A DNA stretch of 64,000 nucleotides from Acanthochlamys bracteata (taxonomy: Eukaryota; Streptophyta; Magnoliopsida; Pandanales; Velloziaceae). Position 1 is the first letter of the stretch. The number at the start of each line of letters is the position of its first letter. The stretch is taken from the NCBI GenBank assembly GCA_019914995.1, contig CM034127.1, positions 9,176,001-9,240,000 on the forward strand. The letters are read 5' to 3'. This document shows positions 46,527 to 58,200 of this stretch, one piece after another. The notes beneath the pieces are model-generated. The model was not told the origin of the DNA, ran no database searches, and worked only from the letters and a program-made list of their open reading frames with translations. The translations under genes and the position numbers were made by a program.

Positions 46527-48078
46527 GCTTCCCATTCCATTGAAATCTTATCATCCTCCATTTTGCCTACTACATCACAACAAGGTACAATACAGTAATC
46601 ATTCACAATTGCCTACAAATAACACGAAGTGTACTAAAGAATGCATGTAGTGGAGAGAGGAGATATTACAGAGAGGACATCATGGAGCTTGATCTTTAGC
46701 TCCCCCTTCTCAATCCTGGCATTGGCAGCTACTGCAACCAATGCAAGAGCAAATAGACTGTTGGCACGAGTGTCTCCTCTCTTTGTTAATTTGGCAATGT
46801 TCTGCTTGGATGGCAGCGACATCCGTCTTGTCCACAGGCTTGTTCCCTGTGTTAATGGCTTCCTCCTCAAGAGCCTCTATAATTGTTGCAACCAGATGTG
46901 GTGTAACCTACAATAAGTTTAACCAGTCAAATAAGAAATCAAGAATAGCCTTCTGCACAAAATAGGATAATTTCTGTTTCAATCTGAATCATTGTATACA
47001 AAAAAGAGCAAAAGCTACATTCTGAAACAAAAACAAGAAAGAAATCTATTTTAGAAGCACAACCTTCTTGGAATTGGAGCTCCTGACAATAATTTAACAA
47101 GTATGTCTTCTCGTTTACGCTTATGATACTTTTTTTTGTGAAGCTTCTTTGCCTCTTCAAAAACCTCCTGTTGACGAGGCTGACCCTCTTCACTAGTTCT
47201 AATTTCTTTTTCAGCACTATGCGCCTGGTTTTAAGAACCAAACATACTCAAGTTACTATAAACAAAGACACATTTTCTTTCAACTTCAATTAATTTTTGT
47301 GCACATATTACCACACACTATTACGTTTGTCTTCAAGAGGGAAATATTGGAAATTCATATCATACACCCCAAAAGGACAGTGATGATAAGGTTGTGATGC
47401 AGTTGTGATGGTGATGGATAGCATTTTCATATTACATGTGTTCGTCTTGTTGGATAAACCCGCACTAATCAACTCAAGAGTGACATGATGAATTAAGTTG
47501 AATCTAAAAAATTTTGGTTATAAAATTTTTACAGCTAGCAATAATATAGTCGACTACAATAATTCTAATTGGTTGACAATGTTGAACAGAGAAGGATTAC
47601 TACACTATGTAGTTAGTTATATTTATACGATTTTCTCCAAAATGAAACGTCAGAGTTTAATGCGGTTTAAAACACATAGAACGATAATTAGCTTCCACAA
47701 TCATAAGCACATAAGAAGTTACATCGGCAAACTTTTTTACTTATATTTATTGTCATTCTTTGTCAAAAGTGAAAATTCACTAATCTTTTAAAGAACTACA
47801 ATCACCGAAGCGATGTGCTTAGCCAAGCACCCTTACCTCACAGGTTCTCACCTCGAGATAAATCAATCAACAGCCTCCTAAACATCCTTTTTATCTTACT
47901 GCACTCAAGAACTCACTAAAGATCAATATAATTCGAGCTTTGCCAACCCCATTCCCAAATACAATATGCACTTAACAAAGGTTCATGTGAAAATTCTAAT
48001 ATCAAAATTTCAGAATAGGATCTATCTCATAATATGAATTAATCTATAAAAGTAAGTTAATGAAATCAAGAGAAAACC

Positions 48079-50803
48079 AGTGTTTAAAATTCGACCCGCA
48101 ACGACCAGGTTAGACTAGAAACCAATGATCCGGACCGACTTTGGACCTAGTCTGTGGCTAGAACCGCCATGCAAGTAATCCGATAAGACTCGGTTGATCC
48201 GGTCGGGTTTCGATCAACCCGATGATCTAGCTGAACGGATCAATCCAGTATTATTATAAAAAATAATAAAATAAAAATCGTGCAGTATGGCTCTTCTTAT
48301 ATCTTCATGGCTCTCTCTGGTTGCTTTTGCTCATCCACATTTCGCACCCATCTCAGTCTCGCTCATTTATTTCATCACCTTTTCGATTGTTGTCTTTTAC
48401 TGATTACCGATCTCCTCCTCTTTACAATCTTCTCTTTTTTCCGATTGTTTGCATTCATTTCATTTCCCTTTTCAATCTTCTCCTCTTCTCTTTTGGCACC
48501 GATCTTTGACGGATTGCCATCATCGGTCTAGCCAAACAAATATTTTTTCTTCATCGCCGATTTCTCACCATTTTCACTTATTCTTCCTTGCCGAATTAAA
48601 TCATAGTCCAGCTGAGAATTAAATATATGGAGATTAGCTAACTAAATACCTACTGAATAGTTCATAAAGGAGCCATTGCCTCAATCAAGAGAACTAAAGA
48701 TAAGACATCAATAGAATAGGAAAAAAAATAGTAACGTAGCAAGCAGATAAGCACTAACAAAAAGAATTCAAGCTATTGTGATCCCAAGTTGAACAGCTAC
48801 AAAAAGAAAACATATAAGAAGAAGAACCAGACCAGAAAAATAAAAAAAAAAGAGTAAAGAAGAGAAGAAAAAAAACAGAAAACACATTGAGAATATATAT
48901 AAGAAAGAAAAACTTTACAAAGACAACACTTACTTTACTACGCCTTTTTATCTGAGTATATTAAGAGAATATTTTTACACATTCTTTATTAATCTTCTCA
49001 GCTTACTTACATTGAGTTTAATCTATAGTGAGATTGATCATGTGTTCAACTAGTGACTGTAATTGTCATTACAATATAGAGGTCAAGTGCTTGAAGCACT
49101 TGGAGAGTGGGTTTAATAGAAACCCGAAGCATATTCACTACTCTTACAAGTAACCTATAGTTGTGCAGTCAGAGGGACGAGTGTCTAGTAGATTGTAAAA
49201 ATTTGTCTTACATAAGAAAATCTATAAAAAATAAGTGTGCTTGATGAACCACTTTGTCTTGATAAGTGTAGCTTTTCAAATACTAAAGAATTTTTTGCTC
49301 TTGTCATAGAGTGACCGTAAATATAGTTAAAGAGGTTTGCATAACCACGTAAATCTTTATATTATTCTGGTGTAATAATTGTCTAATCTTCCATGTGCTT
49401 TAGAACTCAATGGAATAACTAACAATCGTCTTGTAGAAATTATCCTATATATAGCCAACTATCTTTCTACTACTTCTAGAAAGTTTTATATTCAAAACTT
49501 TTTAAATATCAATTTAATTCATCCCTTCCATCTTAAGTCTTACAGGTTCCTCTAATAGTATTTGCCGCTTGTTTTTTATCTAGCACCGACTGAGGGTTGA
49601 TTTGTAGTAGTGAGGCTTCCAGCCCTAGCAGGCTAAGCCTGCATTATGTAGTTGGGCGTGAACAAGCATTACAATATTAGGAGATATGGATTTACAGATG
49701 AAGATGCAAGGTATTTTAGAATAAGCATGCATTAAACTTTTACTCTGTTATGTGTTGAAGAATGGACGACTATTGGTTTCTGGGTCAGTGGATATTATGT
49801 ATAAGATATCACTTACTGTAACTTATTTTAACTGGAGGTTTAAATATTATGCTTCTGCATCTAGGGTGATGAGAAACATCAAGGGTGATAAAAAGTTTTG
49901 TGCTTTCTGGGATTGCTCGCAGTTCATGTAATCAAAGGCTATTAGTTTGAACATCAAAGTATTCGAGCTATAAGCTTGTTGTGCTTTTTGTCCTCCCTGG
50001 TATAGGTCATTACAGGATGAAAATCACGAAACAATGAGTTAGCTAATTCTAAAATGTTTACATTGATTAATAACTTAGCAACCTCTGGTGCTCTGGACAG
50101 GTTGTTGAGTTGCCTCTGCTCTCTTGTGCTCTGGTAATCTTAGCTGTTACTGTTAGAGTTGCCTCGGTGGTAACTGGTAAGCCTGCATAGTGCATACATA
50201 AAAATTGGCTCAAATACTGTTGAATTACCTCTGCCCTCTTGTAAATTTTCAGGATCAGTGGTAAGCCTACATACATGAAAATTATATTATTGAATTATTT
50301 ATATGAAACTATTTTTCAAGGTCTTGCTGAAAATTGTCAATTTTAATTGTACAATTCTACAGGGCAATGAGCCAAGTCCTGCTCTTGCTGCCGAAAGCTC
50401 CACAGACAAAGTACAACCTCTTGCAGGAATGCAAGCTTACTGGTCATTGCTATATGTACCAGCAGTTATAAATATTGACTAGTGTATGTAATTTATAATG
50501 TTTAAAATAAAGAAATTTTACTATATTTTGAACTTTTTAACTATTATTTTGAAAACTTGCTTCAAAAATATAAAAAATATATTTAATATTTATTATATAC
50601 AACCATATTTGTAAAATAATTTTAAATAATTATTACAGTAAATATTGTACAATATATATATTATATTTATAATATTAATATTATTTGATAAACTAATACG
50701 ATTCAGTGGATCGATTCGGTCCGTAACCCGATCGGTTAACCGGTAACTTGGTTACCCAGTAACCTTTCGGGTCAAGCACGAGGTTTGGTATTAAAACTTT
50801 GGT
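48079..50803. mobile_element. Probable non-autonomous DNA transposon, about 2.7 kb
   Basis: The left end (GTGTTTAAAATTCGACCCGC, then CCGGACCGACTTTGG and CGGTTGATCCGGTCGGG) and the right end (GATCGGTTAACCGG ... GGTATTAAAACTTTGG) form a loose inverted pair. This is the ACCGG/CCGGT-rich, TTTAAAA-ended style common in plant hAT- or Mutator-like elements. The interior is non-coding and includes an imperfect 115-bp tandem repeat. No transposase and no clean target duplication were found, so the ends are approximate. Confidence 0.4.
50100..50330. repeat. Imperfect tandem repeat, about 115-120 bp unit
   Basis: GTTGAGTTGCCTCTGCTCTC (about 50103) recurs as GTTGAATTACCTCTGCCCTC (about 50219). GGTAAGCCTGCATA...CATAAAAATT (about 50176) recurs as GGTAAGCCTACATACATGAAAATT (about 50261). 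Confidence 0.55.
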
Positions 50804-51985
50804 GCAGGCACTTGATAATTCATAGATTGATCCTATATTAGTTTAATTAGGGTTAATTCATGGAACTGCGGTGATTCTTTGAGTGGCAGCCGTATAAGAT
50901 GCAGCAGAGTGCTAAAGCCGCATTGACAGAGTGGGTGCAATGTGTTATAGCAGCAGCGTGATAGTAGAGTGCTATGAGTTCTAAGCTGTCATATAGTAGC
51001 TATACGGCATAGGTGGAAGCTAAGTGTGTAGAGCGCTGCAGGTAGCCACATATGGTATATATGTGCGTATGCAAATTTTCTTCTACTATTTATAATAGAG
51101 TTTGTTATTATTTAGACAAAGAGAACATTTGTTGTTCTTTATATCACAATGAAATGTGTAACTCATTATTAATAGTGAATTTTTTTCTAATTGCAAGATA
51201 AAAATTTTACAGATTAATGACAGTTTGTTTACGTCAATTATTTGTCTTTGTTTGATTTTTTAATTGTTGTATATTTATCTTAAAAGTTTTGATAGTTTTC
51301 TTGCACTTGATAGAGGCAGCTTTATGTTTTGTTCAGAGCGTGTTCTGAATATGTAGAAATAAATTTTACAAAAATACAAAATACAAAAAAATTATTAAAA
51401 AAATAAGTTAAATATGAATTTAATTTTTATATTTTAATTTTATTTAAAAAATAAATTAAAAATAAGAAGAAAAATTTTAAAAATTAAAATAATGAGTTTT
51501 TATACGGTAATTAAAAATTAGAGTTTTCTGTTCAATGAATATATAAATTTTTTGAAAATTTAAATCTAAACGGAACAAAATAAAGTTTCCGACGTTTAAA
51601 ACAGGATATCCCGTTGGTAACAACACGGCAATACAACATGGTTGTCTCCTTCAACGGACCTAAAGAAAGAGCCAGAAAACACATTAATTAAAATAGATAT
51701 AATAATATCAATGGAAGCCCATAGTAAGGTAAGTTGGAAACCAAAAGGAAAAACCACCTAGCCCACAAGAAGAAAACTACTAATAAGATAGACCAACTAA
51801 TCAGTTTCATTCGTTCAAGCTTATCCAAAATTTTCAATAATTGTGCTTCCATTCCTCAGAATGTCTACTATATAACATCATCGTCTTCGTCATCTACATT
51901 AAACGCAATCTTTCGTATAAATCTTAAAACTTCAAAATCCCTACTAATAGATAGTACTGGTTTAAATTTCTTGAAAGGAAGGGAG

Positions 51986-52243
51986 ATGGCAGACATAGCT
52001 TTGTTAGTGGTGGAGGAGTTTGAGAAGAACAAGAAAAAGTGGGAGGTGGAAGGTTTAATTGTAGATGGTCAGCAAAGAATAATTGGATTCGATGTTCTTG
52101 TTTCAGTTGCTGCGGAGAAGATGAAAGATGGGTTCTCTTCTGTGAAGAAGGTTGTTGAAGAGATGAAGAAGATGGACAAGTTTTCTGTAGAACCCAAGAG
52201 TCCTTTCAGCTCCGCAACACTCGAAGGCTTCTTCTCTGCTTGA
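51986..52243 (+). CDS. Small uncharacterised protein, copy B (85 aa)
   Basis: A single-exon frame starting MADIALLVVEEFEKNKKKWE and ending SPFSSATLEGFFSA. It is acidic/basic mixed and predicted mostly helical, with no signal peptide or membrane segment. The frame is open for 84 more codons to 51734, but that part is Ser/Asn/Lys-rich and leader-like; the internal ATG has a good context (GGGAGATGGCA) and aligns with the start of copy A at 39992. Shared features are the N-terminal M-x-DIAL, a Lys-rich middle and a C-terminal SPF-x(3-4)-LE/D-G-x-FSA. The family is not one I can name, and function is unknown. Confidence 0.65.
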   Translation: MADIALLVVEEFEKNKKKWEVEGLIVDGQQRIIGFDVLVSVAAEKMKDGFSSVKKVVEEMKKMDKFSVEPKSPFSSATLEGFFSA

Positions 52244-53325
52244 AGTTTTTTGTCTTGTTCGTTTCCCTTGTTCCTCTGATCAAGTTTCTGTAAATCATGT
52301 GATCCAAAAATGTTGTCAATTGAAATAGTGGTTATCATCATAATCATAGAACGACAATGATAAGAATCTTGGATGTAAATACCGTAACGTCTTCCCACCA
52401 TCGAAGTATGTATATCTTGTCTCATATGTAAACAAGGTTATAGACACGTGCGTGTTTTAAATATTCATAACATAATTTCATAAAAATAAAAAATAAAATT
52501 TTTTTAAAATAAATAGAAATAAAATTTACTATTTATTTTTTAATTATTTTTAAAAATATATTAAAAATAAAAAATAAAATTATATTAAAAAATATATAAA
52601 TAAAAAAATTAAAACTAAAATTTTTATAGATAAAAATAAATTTTTAAATTTTTTACGTAATTAAAATATATAAATTATTCGCAACTTAAAATCTAAAAAA
52701 AAATAAAAATTACGAGCATTTGCAATAGGCCCTAAATAGCATAGCTATTATGAATAAAACAACCTAACTATAAGAATACATGTCATATGAATCTCTGAAA
52801 TAATTAACGCAAGGTTGATTTCATAACAATCTAACGCTAGGTTCCTCAGAAATGAATAATCTCAGTAAAAGAGAGACCATCCCGGAAAACAACAGTAGCT
52901 GCCAAGTTTTGTAGCACACTGCATATGTAAAACCTTTCGGAATCAATAATGATTTCCACTTGAATAACTTGGTGTTTCTGTACAGAAAATACAACATTGA
53001 TTTATCTCAGATGTAAAAAGCATTGGATCCATATACAGGTTTTGTTCAACGTAGTCCTGCGGTACAAATCAGCCGAAGTTCCTTGGGGACTTTGGCAAGC
53101 AGAACCTTTGCCCATAGTGAATTTCAACTAATGATGCTATCGACAGCAGCGACCTCTGTACATTCACCGTCACTAGTATTTTATACGTGACAGTGATACA
53201 ACTACTTCTTAAGTTTCCATGAAAAGGGCCAAAATATGAAGTGTATCTTTACCTTTTTCCTCAGGTTAATATTCAACCTAATGCTACAAAACCACACACA
53301 ATCTTATTCACAAAATTTCAGAAGT
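52244..53325. other. Intergenic region between converging genes
   Basis: It holds the 3' flank of small gene B, an AT-rich tract (52.44-52.70 kb), and from about 52.9 kb the probable 3' UTR of the leftward kinase gene. No coding segment is seen. Confidence 0.5.
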
Positions 53326-55191
53326 TCAAGGCGTTGAATTCACATAGATCTCTCGAGACACAGGTGGGCTCTGTGCATCTTGATGGGTAGGAATGACAAG
53401 CCTCTCGAGAGACCTTAGAGCAACAGTAAGGTCCCCAAAAGATGGCCGTGAATTAGGATCTCTGCAAGGCAAATAAAAATATTAGGTATAAAAGAAGTTT
53501 TATACAAAAGCATGACATTGAAAAATTATGGTTCTAGGAAAAATTTGCTGTAATAAACAGTGAAGGCAGATGCACAGTATGCTTCCAGAGACAGAAACCT
53601 TTTACTGACACTAGCCAAAAAGTAGCAGGGTGTATAAGTTGAATAACTGCATAGTGCTCACGAACTGAATATTAAAGCCTTCTGATGCACCAATAAAAAA
53701 TCACAACAGTTTATTTGAGAGAAGTTTTCTCTTCCCAACTCACGTTTGCCAACATTGCCAGATTATTCTCGCAACAATTGGATCAACTTCTTTCGGGATG
53801 TCAAGTCGACGGTCCTGGAACCCTACAGCACCAACCACCTGCATTGGATTCATCCCGCTCCAAGGCATCCTCAATGTGGCCAGCTCCCATAGTATGACGC
53901 CAAAACTATACACATCACACCTGCATAAAATGTACATTAGCAAATCGCTACGAAGTGATACCATCATTGCTGCACCAATTGCTTGTGGCTAAATTTAGGA
54001 CAAAAGCAACATAAATAACTATAGTGAGACAATCTAGAGGATAGAAATGCCACAACAGATTTCAAGGTTGGTATTGTAATAAGTGCGATGTAGTTTAAAT
54101 GTGTAATTACTTTATACTCTACCAAAAGTCCTCCATCTTGCACCAGTCATCACTGTGGTTTCACCAGCAGTGAAATTCAGTCCCCATGTTTACTTTATTA
54201 CATTTTAGTCCCAAGCTTTCTACTTAGTGTCAATAAGGTCGCTATCATTTATCTTTTAGCAACAGCCTCAACTGAATGCTAGCGTGGCAATTAACATTAC
54301 ATTAGTTTTCACATTGGCAGTTTCTTGAAAATCTAAATATTACAACTAACGATGAAGAAATGAGTGCTTTATATCAAAAAAATATCTATAACTTACCTAT
54401 AGCCACCATTTAGACTGCAAAAATATTCCAGCATTATAGCTCATACCATGTCAATGACCATAGTAACATTTAGTTAAGACGACCTGCAGATCTTTTTGAC
54501 ATAAAGTGGAAACCAAACTGTACTTTTGTTGAAACCATGGGGAACAGATGCAATTATCTCAAATATTTAAAATTTAAAAAAAAAAGCTCTGTCCTTAGGT
54601 TAGATCATCAGTGTCTACAATAAATTGAATAATTAATCTTTCCTGAAGCAAAAATATTAATTTTGTATGTCCTTGAATATCTAACCACCAAAAGAAACCA
54701 CAACTCTTTACAAAACAGATGTCAACTAAAAATATACAGCATAACTTATGTATATGATGAAAATACCCATTTAGGATTCCATATCACATCCCTTAAGATG
54801 ACATTAGAACTAGAACACATTTTTTCTTGAGGAATGTCACCTGTGTTTTGCTTGTTTTAATATAAAGAGTGAGCACAAAGAGAGGGCCAAACGCTTAACC
54901 AGCATTAAAGCAGGACCCAACTAATCAAAACACCAGGCATATGAGCAGTGCTTACTATTAAGAAGATGCCACTTCAGAAGAAGAAAAACAAATACTCATA
55001 TCAACACCAGGTAAACTCCTGAAAAAATCTTGAGACATTTCTCCAGCCATCGAGGTTGAGTCAAGATGTTATGCAAAATCAGCTCGAATTCATGAAACAC
55101 TAGAAAACAACAAGAAGACTATGCAAGATTGTATTGAAACACTGTTTCCTTGACAGGTAAAAACCATCCCTTTCAATTCACCATAAAAGAG

Positions 55192-55234
<43 letters not shown>

Positions 55235-58200
55235 CCCTCAACTATGACTACTCACAGCAAAAATGCCCTAATAAATAACTTAACAATTTATAACAGTGCT
55301 AACTCTTTCCTTAGAAAATTTGCTTTTATATAGATGAAAGGTTAAGGGTTATTTAAAAATACACCATACAGATTACTTAAATTGTTGGTAAAAGCTTTGC
55401 TAATGGGGTTGTTTCTTAGAATTCTTATCTGAAACATAATTACAGATAAGGAACATATTCAGAAGCAAGTAGATCATGTCACTCACTTTTCATTTGAAGG
55501 CTCGTTGCGCAAGACTTCCGGCGCCATCCACTCTGGCTGAAGCATGTTATTTCAGTTAACAGAAGTAGGAGATCCCAAGAAGGTATAGCAACAGCCAATA
55601 ACTTCAAACTTTTAATAACAAAGAAGAAGTCTAAGATATGTGTTATCTTACAGTCCCAGCAGTAGACTTGGATGATAAGAACGTACTATGCTTCAATCGC
55701 GAAAGCCCAAAGTCACAGACCTGCAGTTGAACAAATACCAAAAACTGTTATTCTAACAACATATGCACAACACTTTGTGCAAAAGCTAAACAACTATCCT
55801 ATCAAAGTACGTGCAGCAGATATAAACCATTTGAAAGAATATATTTAAAACTTGTGGGAAGACAAGGATTAAGCACATTAGAAATAGCATACAACAATTC
55901 AATTCATGCTTTTGCATCTAGTGCTTTCTTCATCCTTGTCGCATTAATTTCTCATTCTACACTAGTTGCAATTTTAGAACTTCAGGGATCTAATGAATTA
56001 TTGGTAAAATGACTCTGTATCTTGCTTGCGTAAATATTTAATTTGGGAACGTATTGTTAAACTTGTTGAAGTGAACATGCAGCGAGATATATACCAGCAA
56101 CCTCTTTTCACAAGTAAACTACCACCTTTCTACCTTTCAACTATCAGTTTACCATTCTGGCTCTTATGAATGCAAAAAATGAGGAAACATGCACTGAAGT
56201 GTTCATTGATATAGATAACCACATGACATCTGAAAAATCTAAATCAATAGTCTACATGCAGTCAATCTTGAATTTAAAACTCAACAGATGGGCTCATAGC
56301 TGTTTCATTGAAAAAAGTGCTTCAAGTATCATTCAGGTTCCTAATGAAAATCCATATCACTGCAAATGCTTTTACTATTTTTGGTGGACAAAGTTCATTC
56401 TTCTGAGGAACAGAAAAGGTCACCACTTTGAATAAACATGGCTAAGGAAATCAAAATTAACTCAAGCAGCTTCTTCTATTTATACATTCTTTGGAAGTGA
56501 AAAGCATTCAGCTCGTTAATTAACAAGAGTAGAATATTTATATTATTAGTAATGTATTATGCATAGACTTCCATGTAGTAGAATTTATACAGAAGATATT
56601 AGGAGTTATCACTACAGTACATACCTTAACTGTCCAATTCTTGTCAACTAACAAATTTGGAGATTTCAGATCTCGATGAACAATAGTTGGTGTACTGGTA
56701 TGCAAACAATTCATCCCATTTGCCTTGCAAAGGATGCAGCCAATAGTTAGACAAAGAAAATAAGATAATAACAATTTCAACTTGAAATTTTATTTAAAAG
56801 AGACTAGGATTCTTACTACATCAAGGGCCATCTTGATCCTACGCTTCTCATCAATCTGGCAATTAGGACGATGTAGAATTCTATACAAGCTTCCTCTACA
56901 AAATTCAAATTGCAAATCATTCATACGGTGAACCCTCTATAAACACAACTTTCATAACCATCTAATCCAAGAAACACTGATAGAACCATATTTTCCATTA
57001 AAGACCTCGAATATATCATATTTATAAAACTCATTACTATATTACCTTGGAAGAAATTCTGAAACAATTGAGAGATTTGGAGGACGTGTAACTGCTCCCC
57101 TGAATAGAACAATGTTTGGATGACGCAATCTGCGCATAATTCGAACCTAAGAAGAGAAACACAATCAAAACCTTCCCAATCAAGAGTTCAACTCAAACAA
57201 ACTGAAATGAAGTTGGTTCTAATCAGAACTGTGAATTTGTAAGAGTACTCCACTAATCATAAGCCCTTTACGTACTTCACTACGAAATTCGTCTAAAGCA
57301 TCACCGTAAAACTCTTGGTCTAAAAACTTCTTCACAGCTACTTCCTGTAATTCGTAAACAACCTATTGTCAGCTCAAATATATCCAACCATGTTCTTTCA
57401 GAACAATAAAAATAATGCACAAAAAGCATATCAAAGATTCCAGCTGTATTGTATAGTAAGAATGAGAGAGAGAGGGAGAGGAAATAAGGCTACTATTCTT
57501 AGGACACCCAGATAATTATCAAAAACCAAAGAAGAAAAACCGACAAACAAACCAAATTTCATGTAATTGATGTTTACTCACCATGCCATTCCAATCAGCA
57601 CGATACACCTCACCGTAGGAACCTACACAAAGAAATATTAAGCCTTTTAATCAAACAATCAAATAGACATTCATGTTTCAGTAATCATACAGTTCGGTGC
57701 TCAACTAATATTTGATTCAAGGGGCCTAGAAGATATATATCATCTAAGATCAGATCTATAATTACCCCTATCTGACAATACTTGATACAGTACACTCTTG
57801 TGCAGAAAAAAGTAAAATTTTCAAAAGTGGTACATGATACACATGTTTAGCAACTTCATATCTCAAAGTAGGAGAACAAAAATTATTGACTTATAATTGT
57901 TTAAAACAGAATTTATATAAGCACTTCTGAAATCAGAAACAGTTAGTAATGCATAAAGTTTCCAAGAGAAAAATAGCACAGTTTTACATATAAAACCATT
58001 GAACTCTTAACTCTAAATAGGATTTAAATATCAATAGTTTAGCTCAATTGTTCAAGCAATTTACTATGATGCTTCTTATCATAACTATAAGTGTGAATTC
58101 CAGGTTTAAACTCTTATCTAAGAATTCATCTTTCTTTAGATGTTTTCTAAGATCGATGAGGCCAACCCCACTTGCTTGGTTGGTGTCGTCATAATTTCTC

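Larger units (their letters stand above)
40513..47240 (-). pseudogene. Broken paralogue of the SMP-domain LEA gene, split by a retrotransposon
   Basis: Recognisable parts (minus): exon 2 at about 47240-47064, exon 3 at 46907-46670, and exon 4 in two pieces, 46571-46527 and 40635-40513. Exon 4 rejoins in frame when the inserted element and one copy of the GCTTC duplication are ignored; its end matches the intact gene (SPTGQTYPGGVADSVLAAAL). Disabling changes seen: a TAA at the start of exon 2 where the intact gene has GAA, a 22-base deletion near the end of exon 2, a frameshift in the middle of exon 3 (after DVAAIQAEHCQ), no recognisable exon 1, and the 5.9-kb insertion. Intron positions and some intron sequence are shared with 31097-32569, so this arose by DNA-level duplication, not through an mRNA. 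Confidence 0.9.
47241..51985. other. Intergenic region with a probable DNA transposon
   Basis: No supported gene. Exon 1 of the SMP pseudogene is not found in its expected place above 47.24 kb. The block 48.08-50.8 kb is treated as a separate element. Between 50.8 and 51.6 kb the DNA is AT-rich, and the last 300 bp before 51986 keep an open frame with the small-protein gene B, but with leader-like composition. Confidence 0.5.

Noticed and set aside
48280..48531. 83-codon plus-strand frame rich in Phe/Leu/Ser
   Set aside because: Direct translation of a pyrimidine-rich tract inside a probable transposon; no domain.
51734..51985. N-terminal extension of small gene B (84 codons)
   Set aside because: Low-complexity Ser/Asn/Lys composition, no counterpart in copy A, and the internal ATG has a better context.
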